From contig NZ_CP130630.1 of assembly GCF_030551255.1 (NCBI RefSeq), positions 1,550,001-1,614,000 on the forward strand: a DNA stretch of 64,000 nt, read 5' to 3'. Under the pieces are notes generated by a model, which was not told where the DNA came from, searched no databases, and saw only the letters and a program-made list of their open reading frames with translations. Made by a program: the position numbers and the translations under genes. The stretch is from Streptomyces sp. NL15-2K. GTDB lineage: Bacteria > Actinomycetota > Actinomycetes > Streptomycetales > Streptomycetaceae. Positions 1 through 7,558 of the stretch are shown here, piece by piece (position 1 is the first letter of the stretch; every line of letters starts with the position of its first letter).

Positions 1-1015
1 GTCACACCGGTGTCGACCAGGATGTCCGCCCGTCCGTCCAGCCTCTCGCGCACGGCCGGGACCAACTCGACGGGTACGGGGGCCCGGTCCAACTGCCGCC
101 CGCCGTGGCTGGAGAGCACGATGCCGTCCGCGCCGGCGTCAACCACTCGCTGGGCATCAGGCACCGACTGGATGCCCTTGACCACGAGGCTGCCCTGCCA
201 GTGGCCGCGGAGCCATTCGAGGTCGGCCATCGTGATCGCGGGATCGAAGACGCGGCCTATCTGGTCGGCGATCGTGCCCCCGGAGGCCGCCAGGTTGGCG
301 AAGGTGAGTGGCTCGGTGGTCAGCAGGTCGAACCAGTAACGGGGGTGAAGGGCTCCGTTGACGAAGGTACGCAACGTGAGCTGCTGGGGCACGGTGAGCC
401 CGTTGCGCACGTCGCGCAGCCGAGTCCCGGCGACCGGGGTGTCCACGGTGAGGATCAGCGTGTCGTACCCGGCCGCGGCCGCACGGTCGACCAGATCCTT
501 GGCCGAGCTCCGATCACGCCACAGAAACAGCTGGAACCACTTCCGCGCCTGAGGGCCGGCCGCCGCCGTGTCCTCGATCGTGGTACTGCCCATCGTGGAC
601 AGGGCGTAGGGAATCCCGGCCTGCTCGGCGACGGCGACGACGGCTCGTTCCCCTCCGGTGTGCATCACGCGCGTGAGGCCGGTGGGAGCGAACCCGAAAG
701 GCTGGGCGGACGGTCTGCCGAGGATCACCGTTTCCGTACTCACATGGGAGACGTCGCGGAGCGCCGACGGATGGAACTCCAGGCGCCGGAAGGTCTCCCG
801 AGCTCGACGCAGCGCGAGCTCCCCCACCCCGGCCCCTCCGTCGGCGAATCGAAGACCGCCCGGGGCGCCCGTCGTCGGGCGAGAGCGCGAAGGTCGGCGA
901 TGGAAGCCGCTCGCGCCAGCCGGCGCTCCGTGCCGTTGAGTTGGATCGGAGCGGGGCGCAACAGCTCACGAAGCTCAGCTGGGCGTGGCAGCCGACGGTG
1001 CACCTTGGCGGTCAA
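1..1015 (-). pseudogene. FMN-dependent alpha-hydroxy-acid oxidase, frameshifted, 3' part outside window
   Basis: Seen: the minus strand encodes an FMN alpha-hydroxy-acid dehydrogenase/oxidase (lactate/mandelate/glycolate oxidase family) in two frames. The first frame starts at a TTG (1015), about 10 nt after AGAAGGGA, and runs to AVFD. The rest continues from FADGGAGVGE in another frame, so one base (probably a T) is missing at about 845-850. Downstream are family hallmarks: LSTMGSTTIED, WFQLFLWRDR, LTVDTPVAGTRLRDVRNG, and the substrate/FMN motif ADGIVLSSHGGRQLD. The gene leaves the window at ILVDTGV, roughly 50-60 residues short of the usual end. Known: these enzymes oxidise 2-hydroxy acids to 2-oxo acids. 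It follows a HbpS/GlcG-like gene on the same strand. The break may be a true mutation or a sequence error. Confidence 0.8.
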
Positions 1016-1060
1016 TGCCGTTCATCCCTTCTGTCGCCATGTCCTGGGCACATCGAGTGC

Positions 1061-1114
1061 CGTGGCCCTGGCCACGAGGACGTTCTCGTGGCCAGGGCCA
1101 CGAGAACGTCCTCG
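1061..1114. repeat. Two overlapping, mutually exclusive perfect inverted repeats
   Basis: Seen: CGTGGCCCTGGCCACGAG (1061-1078) pairs perfectly with 1085-1102 across a 6-nt loop. CGAGGACGTTCTCGTGGCC (1075-1093) pairs perfectly with 1096-1114 across a 2-nt loop. The 1085-1102 arm of the first hairpin lies inside the second, so both cannot form at once. The element sits in the 129-bp gap between the HbpS-like gene and the oxidase start. No U-tract follows on either strand. It could be a terminator, an attenuator-like switch, or a processing/stabilising element; this function is inferred. Confidence 0.75.
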
Positions 1115-1144
1115 ATCACCCTCTTCTCTGCCTACGATCGACCC

Positions 1145-1567
1145 TCAGGTCAGCAGGTCGGCAATGCTCTTCAGCGCCTCGGCCGCGATGCGGGCGTCCA
1201 CACCCCCATGGGCCCCGCCCACCCCGATGCCGCCGATGACTTCGCCGTCGTCCGCGACGATCGGGAATCCCCCCGGCACCGGGTGCAGCAGGGGGTCGAC
1301 CAGGTGTACCGGATTCGCTTTCATGGCCGGGCTCGCGGCCGCCTCGGCGAAGTCGGCGGTCGTCATGCCCATGACCGCTGCCGTGTAGGCCTTCAGGCGC
1401 GACGTCGAGACCGCGATCGGCCCGGCGCCGTCGTCAGCGAGCACGGCCTTCGTGATGCCGCTGCGGTTGACAACAGTGACACTGATTCGCTCTCCCTCGG
1501 CACGCGCCGCCTCAACGGCCGCCTCGGTGGCTCGGCGGGCGATCTCGTAGCTCAGCGGTTCCCTCAT
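1145..1567 (-). CDS. HbpS/GlcG-family protein (DUF336), 140 aa
   Basis: A small single-domain protein of the GlcG/HbpS (DUF336) family. The family includes haem-binding HbpS of Streptomyces and proteins encoded next to glycolate or hydroxy-acid oxidation genes. Seen: ATG at 1567; typical features are KAYTAAVMGMTT, HLVDPLLHPVPGGFPI and the Gly-rich GEVIGGIGVGGAHGGVDARIA near the C-terminus. No signal peptide, so probably cytoplasmic. It is expressed from one copy of the repeated promoter module (1848-1899) and lies upstream of the FMN oxidase, matching the common GlcG/hydroxy-acid-oxidase pairing. A short copy of its 5' end recurs at 9180. Exact ligand unknown. Confidence 0.8.
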   Translation of the reverse strand: MREPLSYEIARRATEAAVEAARAEGERISVTVVNRSGITKAVLADDGAGPIAVSTSRLKAYTAAVMGMTTADFAEAAASPAMKANPVHLVDPLLHPVPGGFPIVADDGEVIGGIGVGGAHGGVDARIAAEALKSIADLLT

Positions 1568-1847
1568 GTCGTTCTCATTCCATGCGTGTTACCGGACTCA
1601 CAACCGGTTCTGTCAGCTGAAAAATGATCAGACCGCATGCCACTCGGCACCGGCGGTGACGGTGGCGTTGTTGTTGGGCGGCAGGGGGTGGCCAGAACTT
1701 CGATGCGCTGCCCGGCCTCTATCGGCGACTGTGTTCCCGCTCAGGGCGACGCTCCTCGGTCGTCACGCTCTCTCGGAGGACGACGCACCGAGGACCCGGC
1801 GCCGTCGGACGGGGCGTCATCGACCGCTCCGCCTCCGCGACGCAAAC

Positions 1848-1899
1848 AACGTAGCACCGCGACTCGCCTCGCTGAACAGCTCTGACAAACATTTGTCAG
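1848..1899 (-). promoter_or_regulatory. Promoter module copy 1 (palindrome plus -10) for the HbpS-like gene
   Basis: Seen: perfect palindrome CTGACAAA-N2-TTTGTCAG at 1882-1899. Reading on the minus strand, 28 nt further on, comes GGTGCTACGTT with TACGTT (complement of 1848-1853) as a likely -10 box. The same arrangement occurs at 2165-2216 and 8922-8976. The palindrome would lie about 50 bp upstream of the start of transcription, an activator-like position, although repression is also possible. The binding protein is not known; the IclR (5347) and TetR (14555) regulators are candidates. Confidence 0.65.
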
Positions 1900-2164
1900 G
1901 AAGCTGCGGTTACTTTCGATGGTCCCGCGGGCGACGGTCGAAGAGCGGCACGCTCGCTCGTCGAGCGGTTCGACCGACACCGGCCGACACCCCCGCCCCC
2001 GACCGGCGCGACCTGGCCCAGCAGACCTGCTCGCATGCGCGGTTCGAGCATGGAACTCTGGCCCAGCACGTGTGTTCCGCGCCCGACATTGACGCTGTCG
2101 TTGCCGGTGGCGATGACGGACGCCGTCTCGATCTTTCGCGGCGCCGACCCACACCGAGCCGCTC

Positions 2165-2216
2165 CGACAAACTTTTGTCGAAGGTATTAATCAAAGCGAC
2201 ATCTGGGTGCTACGTT
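2165..2216 (+). promoter_or_regulatory. Promoter module copy 2 for ferredoxin/reductase/P450 operon
   Basis: Seen: perfect palindrome CGACAAA-CT-TTTGTCG (2165-2180), then aggtattaatca, then GGTGCTACGTT with -10 TACGTT at 2211-2216. A TTAATC 18 bp upstream of the -10 could be a -35. Palindrome centre to -10 is 38.5 bp, exactly as in copy 3 at 8922-8976. It is placed to drive the operon starting at 2396. Confidence 0.7.
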
Positions 2217-2395
2217 CCCGGTTGAGCAGAGGTCGGGCGGCCGAGGCCGGAAAGTCCACGATGCTGCCGGTCCGAGCGGGTTCGTCGCCCACCGGCCGCC
2301 GTTCGTCGGCGGTGGCCGGCAGGCCTCGAACCAGCCCGGCGGTGCGAGCGCCACCGCTTCGCTTCCCGTCACCGTACGCATGGAAGGACAGTGAG

Positions 2396-2590
2396 ATGAC
2401 CCGAATCGTGGTCGACTTCGAGCGCTGCGAGGGCCACGGGCTGTGCGAACAGACCGCCCCCGAGGTGTTCCGCCTCGACGACGAGGGCGAGTTGCACCTG
2501 ACGCGTGACGAGGTGGACTCGGAGTACGAAAGTGTCGTCGCGGCCGCCGTTCGGGTATGTCCCGTCGCGGCGTTGAAGGTGCAGCCGTGA
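2396..2590 (+). CDS. P450-type [3Fe-4S]/[4Fe-4S] ferredoxin, 64 aa
   Basis: A small cytoplasmic electron carrier. Seen: the cluster motif CEGHGLC (C-x2-H-x2-C, histidine in place of the second cysteine) near residue 11 and CPVAAL near the C-terminus. This pattern is typical of the small ferredoxins that feed actinobacterial P450s. ATG at 2396 is chosen because it follows ggacagtgag and gives the usual 64-residue length. The stop overlaps the GTG of the reductase gene (GTGA), so the two are translationally coupled, and the P450 follows. It probably passes electrons from that reductase to the P450. Confidence 0.9.
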   Translation: MTRIVVDFERCEGHGLCEQTAPEVFRLDDEGELHLTRDEVDSEYESVVAAAVRVCPVAALKVQP

Positions 2591-3729
2591 AACGGATCGT
2601 CGTGGTCGGTGGGTCCATCGCCGCGGTCACGGCGGCGCAGAGCCTGCGTACCGAGGGCTACGACGGCCAGGTGACCGTGCTCTCCGAGGAGCCTCATCCG
2701 CCCTACTCGCGCGTTCCCCTCTCAAAAGGCGTGCTGGCAGGCCGGGAGTCCGCGGAGTCGGCTCTGCTGCCGCTCCCGAGCGAGGACATCGAGTTCCGTA
2801 CCGGAGCACGGGCCGTGCGGCTCGACACGCGCGACCGTCTGGTGACAACGGCCGACGGCACCGACATACCGTACGACGGGCTGGTGATCGCAACCGGTGC
2901 CCGGGCACGCCGCCTCACCGGCGACAGCGACCTGGTGGTACGCACCCTGGACGACGCCTCGGCCCTCGCCTCCCGGCTGGCCGCGGCCCACAGCGCGATC
3001 GTGCTGGGCGGTGGCTTCCTCGGCATGGAGGTCGCCGGGACCTGCCGTGCCCTCGGCCTGGAGGTCACCGTCGTCGACCTCGTACCACCGCTGCTCAGGC
3101 TGCTCGGGCCGTGGGTGGCCGATCTCGCCGTCGCGGCCGCCCGTGACCACGGCATACGGATCCGGGTCGCACCGGACGGCGTCGAAGTGCTCGACGAACA
3201 CCGCGTGCGCTGCGGGGAGTCGGTCCTGACGGCCGACGTGATCGTCTGCGCGGCCGGCGATGTGCCCAACACCGACTGGTTGGAGAACTCCGGCCTGGCC
3301 CTGGACGCGGGCGGCGGCCTGGTCGCCGACGCGTGCTGCCGCGTCGCCCCCCAAATCGTCGCCGCCGGAGACGTCGTATCGCGCCAGGGGCGCCGGACTC
3401 CCCACTGGACCAACGCGGTCGAGCAGGGAAGGGCGGCCGCGGCGAGCCTGCTGCACGGGGAGTCGGCGCGGCCCTATCGGCCCGACCCGTATTTCTGGAC
3501 CGAGCAGTCCGGACTCGATATCAAGATCAGCGGCGAACTCCCCCTCACCGGAACCCCCGAAGTCCTCGCCGGATCGGTGGACGACCGCAGTGCGCTGCTG
3601 AGATGGCGCCATGACGGTGGTACGGCAACCGCCGTGGCCGTCAATCATCGGCTCCCCGTCATCAAACTCAAGCGCCTCGGAGCTGGAGCGCCGATCCCCG
3701 CCCCTGCCCGTACGACACCCGCTACGTGA
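2587..3729 (+). CDS. FAD-dependent ferredoxin reductase, 380 aa
   Basis: An NAD(P)H:ferredoxin reductase of the putidaredoxin-reductase type that transfers electrons to the ferredoxin encoded just upstream. Seen: N-terminal FAD Rossmann motif VVVGGSIAAVTAA, ATGARARRL, a second nucleotide-binding motif VLGGGFLGMEVAG near residue 140, the FAD-ribityl motif AAGDVVSR near residue 260, and the C-terminal reductase domain with YFWTEQSGLDIKISG. GTG start at 2587 overlaps the ferredoxin stop. Size is slightly short for the family (about 400). It completes a self-contained three-component P450 system. Confidence 0.92.
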   Translation: MKRIVVVGGSIAAVTAAQSLRTEGYDGQVTVLSEEPHPPYSRVPLSKGVLAGRESAESALLPLPSEDIEFRTGARAVRLDTRDRLVTTADGTDIPYDGLVIATGARARRLTGDSDLVVRTLDDASALASRLAAAHSAIVLGGGFLGMEVAGTCRALGLEVTVVDLVPPLLRLLGPWVADLAVAAARDHGIRIRVAPDGVEVLDEHRVRCGESVLTADVIVCAAGDVPNTDWLENSGLALDAGGGLVADACCRVAPQIVAAGDVVSRQGRRTPHWTNAVEQGRAAAASLLHGESARPYRPDPYFWTEQSGLDIKISGELPLTGTPEVLAGSVDDRSALLRWRHDGGTATAVAVNHRLPVIKLKRLGAGAPIPAPARTTPAT

Positions 3730-3733
3730 GGAC

Positions 3734-4930
3734 GTGACCGTGACTCTGCCGCACCTCGCTCCCTACGATCCGCTCGACCCCGCCCACAATGCCGATCCCG
3801 CGGCCCGGCTCGCGGAGGCCCGCGACCGCTGCCCGGTGTCCCAGCCACGCCCCGGCGTGCACTTTCTCACTCTCCATGACGACGTACGGGACATCCTCAC
3901 CGCCCATGAGGCGTACTCGTCCATCGACAACTTCGCCCTGGAAGGCGGTGCCAGGACAGCCGACCTGCCTGCGGCGACGATCACCATGCTGGACCCGCCC
4001 GACCACACGGCGCTGCGCGCCCGTCTCAGGCGCTGGTTCGCTCCCGCCGTGGTCCGCAAGCAGGAACCACGCGTCCGCGACATCGTGACCGATGTCCTCG
4101 ACGCGTGGCAGCCCGGCCAGAAGGCCGAGATCTACCACGACCTGGCCCGTCAGGTACCGACCCGTGTGGTGTACGCCTTCCTCGGTCTGCCGGAGGAGGA
4201 CTGGGACCGCCTGCAACAGTGGGCCGACGCGATCGACGACGTCATCCCACAGGTGTCGATCGACATGCCGGAGTTCGTGGCACTCACCCGCTACCTCGGA
4301 GAGCAGTTCGCCGCCCTGGCTGCCGCCCCGGCCACCGGGGAGGGTGTCCTGGACGGTCTCGCGCACCCCGCTGACGGCGAGCCGCCGCTCACCCCGGTCG
4401 AGGCCGTCATTCACGCCTTCCAGCTGATCGTGGCCGCCACGGACACCACTGCCAGTCTGATCACCAACCTCCTCCACGAACTACTGGCGGACCGCAGCCA
4501 CTGGGAACGGCTGCTCGCCGACCGGTCCCTCATCCCCACGGCGATCGAAGAGTCGCTGCGCCACGACGCACCCCTGCAGTACGTGCTGCGCACCGTGACG
4601 CAGGAGCGGGAGATCTCCGGCTGCCCCGTCGAACCCGGCGACCGCCTGGCTGTCAGCCTCCAGTCGGCCAACTGGGACGATCGGGCCTGGGGCGCCGACG
4701 CCGCCGACTACTCTCTCGACCGCCCGGCGGGACAGGCCACTCCCATGGCCTTCGGCTACGGCATCCACACCTGCCTCGGCGCACCACTGGCCCGGTTGCA
4801 GGCCCGCGTCGTCCTGGAGCAGCTGCTGGAACGCTTCCCCAAGCTGCGGCTCGCTCCCGGTTATCGCCGTGAGCCCGCTCCGGGCCTGGTCATGGTCCGC
4901 CGCCCGGCTCGGGTCGACGTCGTGCTCTGA
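3734..4930 (+). CDS. Cytochrome P450, 398 aa
   Basis: A class I bacterial P450 monooxygenase. Seen: I-helix VAATDTTASL (about residue 235; the usual A-G-x-D/E-T-T is here A-A-T-D-T-T), K-helix ExxR in EESLRH (about 271), and the haem-thiolate loop FGYGIHTCLGAPLARLQ with the ligand Cys near 346. The GTG at 3734 follows a GAGGAC Shine-Dalgarno overlapping the reductase stop (4-nt gap); a second GTG at 3740 is possible. Electron donors are encoded by the two genes upstream. Substrate cannot be read from sequence; context suggests hydroxylation of a carbon source handled by the cluster. Confidence 0.93.
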   Translation: MTVTLPHLAPYDPLDPAHNADPAARLAEARDRCPVSQPRPGVHFLTLHDDVRDILTAHEAYSSIDNFALEGGARTADLPAATITMLDPPDHTALRARLRRWFAPAVVRKQEPRVRDIVTDVLDAWQPGQKAEIYHDLARQVPTRVVYAFLGLPEEDWDRLQQWADAIDDVIPQVSIDMPEFVALTRYLGEQFAALAAAPATGEGVLDGLAHPADGEPPLTPVEAVIHAFQLIVAATDTTASLITNLLHELLADRSHWERLLADRSLIPTAIEESLRHDAPLQYVLRTVTQEREISGCPVEPGDRLAVSLQSANWDDRAWGADAADYSLDRPAGQATPMAFGYGIHTCLGAPLARLQARVVLEQLLERFPKLRLAPGYRREPAPGLVMVRRPARVDVVL

Positions 4931-5346
4931 GACTCACCGCGGCGCTTCGATGGTCGCGCCCCGGTTCTGCTCGTACCTGGCGCTCCCCCTGGAGCTGGAC
5001 CCACCCACCCCCCCCCCACCGACCCACCCACCACGCCCGCCGGAGGCACCCCCATCGTCGGCGCGGGGCCTTCGCCCGGATCTCGCCCCCTGGCCTGCCC
5101 CTTCCTGGCGATCCAAGAGAGGGAGAACCCGTGGCCTTCGATCTTCACAGCACACGGCCGCAGTCGGACGAACACTTCACGACGTCGCGGAAGTACGCCG
5201 AGCCCGGCACCGAGGTCACCGTCGGCTGGGGCGGCCCTGGCGGTCTTGAGAGGCGTACCCGCGTCACCGTCACGCCCGCGCCCTGCGAGGCCGTTCACCG
5301 ACGCCTCGGCCTTCGAGCGGCGATCTGAGACGGCGTCGGCGCAATC
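4931..5346 (+). other. Intergenic region with C-rich tract and one weak small ORF
   Basis: A 416-base gap between the P450 and the IclR gene. It has a low-complexity C-rich stretch near 5000-5030 and an S/D-like GAGAGGGAG before the possible small gene at 5131. No palindrome matching the cluster promoter module was found. Confidence 0.4.
5131..5328 (+). CDS. Possible small protein of unknown function, 65 aa
   Basis: GTG start preceded by AGAGAGGGAG at suitable spacing, and the first 40 codons have the G/C-ending bias of real genes (MAFDLHSTRP..., EPGTEVTVGWGG). The C-terminal third looks less gene-like. No family recognised. It may be a real small protein, a remnant of a larger gene, or chance. 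Confidence 0.3.
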   Translation: MAFDLHSTRPQSDEHFTTSRKYAEPGTEVTVGWGGPGGLERRTRVTVTPAPCEAVHRRLGLRAAI

Positions 5347-6105
5347 ATGCCAACCTCGAATGAGCCGGGCCGCAGCAGCACGAGCCGTGTTTTCGCGATT
5401 CTGCACGCCTGCCGAAGCAGCGCCGCCCCGATGACGCTCACGGAAATCTCACGCCGGTCGGGGATCCCGGTGGCGACCGCCTACCGACTGTCACGGGAGC
5501 TGATAGCCGAGGGCGCCCTGGAGCGGAACGACGACGGTAGCCTCCAGATCGGAATGGGGCTGTGGGAACTGGGCTCCGCCGCACCGCGACAGCGTGGCCT
5601 GCGCCGCGCGGCACGCCCGGTCATGCAGTCCCTGGCGGGCCATACCCACATGGTCGTTCACTTGGCCGTCGCCGGCCATCACCAGGCCGTGTGCGTCGAG
5701 AAGGTCGCCGGGCCCCGGGCGGTCACGAATGTGGCGCAGGTGGCCGGCGGCCTCCCGCTGCATGCGACCGGCGTGGGAAAGGTGATCCTGGCCTACTCGG
5801 ACGACCCGGGGGTCTGCGGCGTCCTGCAGTGCACGTCGCTGCGCCGGTACACGGCACGGACCATCGCCGGTCCCGGTCGGCTGGCAGCCGAGTTGGCCGG
5901 GGTGCGGGATGCGCAAGTCGGTTACTCGCGGGGTGAGTTGACAGTCGGAACGGCATCGGTCGCCGCGCCTGTCTTCGACGCCGAGGGCCGGTTCGTCGCG
6001 GCGCTCGGCGTTCTGGCACCCGAAGCGGAGGAATTGGACCGGCTGGCACCCGAGGTGCGCAGAGCCGCGGATGCCATCTCGCTGCGCCTTCCCGCCCACG
6101 CCTGA
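5347..6105 (+). CDS. IclR-family transcriptional regulator, 252 aa
   Basis: Seen: N-terminal winged helix-turn-helix (about residues 28-62; LTEISRRSGIPVATAYRLSREL) and a C-terminal IclR effector domain. The latter contains the family features GGLPLHATGVGKVILA (about 137-152), a serine/threonine-rich pocket region, and VAAPVFDAEGRFVAALGV (about 204-220). Known: IclR proteins often control aromatic and other catabolic operons and respond to pathway intermediates. Its position inside the oxidative cluster makes it one of two candidates to bind the repeated TGACAAA palindromes; this is inference. No promoter module lies in front of it. Confidence 0.88.
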   Translation: MPTSNEPGRSSTSRVFAILHACRSSAAPMTLTEISRRSGIPVATAYRLSRELIAEGALERNDDGSLQIGMGLWELGSAAPRQRGLRRAARPVMQSLAGHTHMVVHLAVAGHHQAVCVEKVAGPRAVTNVAQVAGGLPLHATGVGKVILAYSDDPGVCGVLQCTSLRRYTARTIAGPGRLAAELAGVRDAQVGYSRGELTVGTASVAAPVFDAEGRFVAALGVLAPEAEELDRLAPEVRRAADAISLRLPAHA

Positions 6106-6219
6106 CGCTTCCTGAGGTCTGGATTTCGATGATCGAAAGGCCAGCTGGCGTCAGTCGGCGAGCACGGTCAAAAGTGGCTCCGTGACAAGGATCAAGCCCT
6201 GTACCGGGGCGTTGCCCCT

Positions 6220-7092
6220 ATGAAAAGCACCTGGAACATCAGCCAGATGCCCGACCTGACCGGCCGCACCGCAGTCGTCACCGGCGCGAACAGCGGTCTG
6301 GGCGTCCCTACGGCTCAGGCCCTGGGCAAGGCCGGCGCGCATGTGGTGCTCGCCGTGCGCGACCTCGACAAAGGCAGGGAGGCCGCGGCCACGGTCCCTG
6401 GTAGCCACGAGGTCCGCCATCTCGACCTCGCCGACCTTTCATCGGTGCGTCAGTTCGCCGCCTCCTGGGACGGCGATCTGGACCTGCTGATCAACAACGC
6501 GGGCGTGATGATGGCGCCGGAGGGGCGCACCAGGGACGGCTTCGAGACGCATTTCGGCATCAACCACCTCGGCCACTTCGCGCTCACCAATCTGCTGCTG
6601 CCGCACATCACCGACCGCGTCGTGACGGTCTCCGCCGCTGCGCACCAGTGGGTGAGCGGAATCAACTTCGACAACCTGGACCTCAACGGCGCCTACAACG
6701 CCCGGGAGGCATACGGCCAGTCCAAGCTGGCAAACCTGCTCTTCACGCTCGAGTTGCAGCGGCGGCTCAGCGAGATCGGATCACCTGTGCGTGCGCTCGC
6801 CGCGCATCCCGGCCTCGCGGCGACAAATCTGCTGCGCACCCCAAAACCGGTGCTGCGCATGTTCATCCGCTTGGTCGCGCAGGATGCCGAGGCCGGTGCC
6901 CTGCCGACGCTCTTCGCCGCGACCCAGGATCTTCCTGGTGCGAGTTACGTCGGGCCGAACGGCTTCTCGGGGATGCGCGGCGGCCCCACCCTGGTCAGCC
7001 CTACCGCTGCCGCGAGCGATCCGGCGGCGGCCGAACGCCTGTGGGCGCTGTCCGAGGAACTGACCGGCACGAGCTTCCTCATGAGTGCTTAG
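6220..7092 (+). CDS. Short-chain dehydrogenase/reductase, 290 aa
   Basis: A classical/extended SDR of the retinol-dehydrogenase/WW-domain-oxidoreductase-like group. Seen: cofactor motif TGANSGLG (about residues 19-26), NNAG in LLINNAGVMMAPEG (about 90), FGINHLGHFALTNLLLP, and the catalytic tyrosine-lysine pair YGQSK (about 166-170). It is an NAD(P)-dependent oxidoreductase acting on an unknown alcohol or ketone, plausibly a product of one of the cluster P450s. The ATG at 6220 has no clear Shine-Dalgarno, and ATG 6250 is an alternative start that still keeps the cofactor motif. It converges on the aldehyde-dehydrogenase remnant and P450 gene on the opposite strand. Confidence 0.87.
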   Translation: MKSTWNISQMPDLTGRTAVVTGANSGLGVPTAQALGKAGAHVVLAVRDLDKGREAAATVPGSHEVRHLDLADLSSVRQFAASWDGDLDLLINNAGVMMAPEGRTRDGFETHFGINHLGHFALTNLLLPHITDRVVTVSAAAHQWVSGINFDNLDLNGAYNAREAYGQSKLANLLFTLELQRRLSEIGSPVRALAAHPGLAATNLLRTPKPVLRMFIRLVAQDAEAGALPTLFAATQDLPGASYVGPNGFSGMRGGPTLVSPTAAASDPAAAERLWALSEELTGTSFLMSA

Positions 7093-7136
7093 CCCCTGTC
7101 CGCCGAGGAACAAGAGCGGGTCCTATGGGGTGCCGC

Positions 7137-7378
7137 TCACCTGCCTGTCAGCCGGAGGTGGAGTCCGTCCGCCGAACCGCCCGGCAGGACCTCGGCGCCC
7201 TGTGCGCGGGCTTCCTCGATGAGCGCCGGCACGTGGTCGCGGGCAGCCGTGTGCACGAGCGCGCCGAACTGCGAAGCCGGCCGCGGCAGTTGCTGGGTCG
7301 ATGTCCGCGTCGGCCGGGACGACGAGCGGCGCCTTGCCGTCCAGTTCCAGCACCACGCGAGTGATGAGGTGCCGTCCG
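7137..7378 (-). pseudogene. Aldehyde dehydrogenase remnant (internally deleted, frame-broken)
   Basis: Seen on the minus strand: GRHLITRVVLELDGKAPLVV followed by PADADIDPA, matching the strongly conserved ALDH segment around LELGGKAP...DDADLD. It is followed, in a different frame, by QFGALVHTAARDHV and ALIEEARAQGAEVLPGG, matching the ALDH segment GPLVS..QRDRV...EGA..L.GG. In an intact ALDH these two blocks are dozens of residues apart; here they almost touch, and no upstream or catalytic-cysteine region is present. Stop at 7137. It sits directly downstream of the P450 gene, so an ALDH was probably once part of that operon. The sequence from 7379 to 7558 is not recognisable. Confidence 0.7.
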
Positions 7379-7558
7379 GCTGTCAGGTTGCCGGCGTCGG
7401 CCGGAAGTAGCACAGCAGGCGCTGCATCGGCCCAGGCCGGGCCTGACCGGCCTGGGCCGGCCGCCGGCGAAGTTCTTGCCCTCGATGTGCGACAGCAGCC
7501 CGAGCGGATGGGTACGGACGGTGGCCCGCGGCTCAACTCCCCCTGTCGGCGCCGTCTC

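Larger units (their letters stand above)
1568..2395. other. Divergent regulatory gap between HbpS-like gene and ferredoxin operon
   Basis: No convincing gene in these 828 bases; reading frames here lack recognisable motifs and appear to be high-GC noise. The gap holds two copies of the palindrome/TACGTT promoter module facing away from each other (1848-1899 minus, 2165-2216 plus). The transcripts therefore have long leaders (about 280 nt minus, about 180 nt plus). I saw no clear riboswitch fold in the leaders. Confidence 0.5.

Noticed and set aside
105..1388. Long plus-strand open frame over the FMN oxidase and HbpS-like genes
   Set aside because: No domains or ribosome site; the protein families are on the minus strand. 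Such antisense frames are common in very GC-rich DNA.
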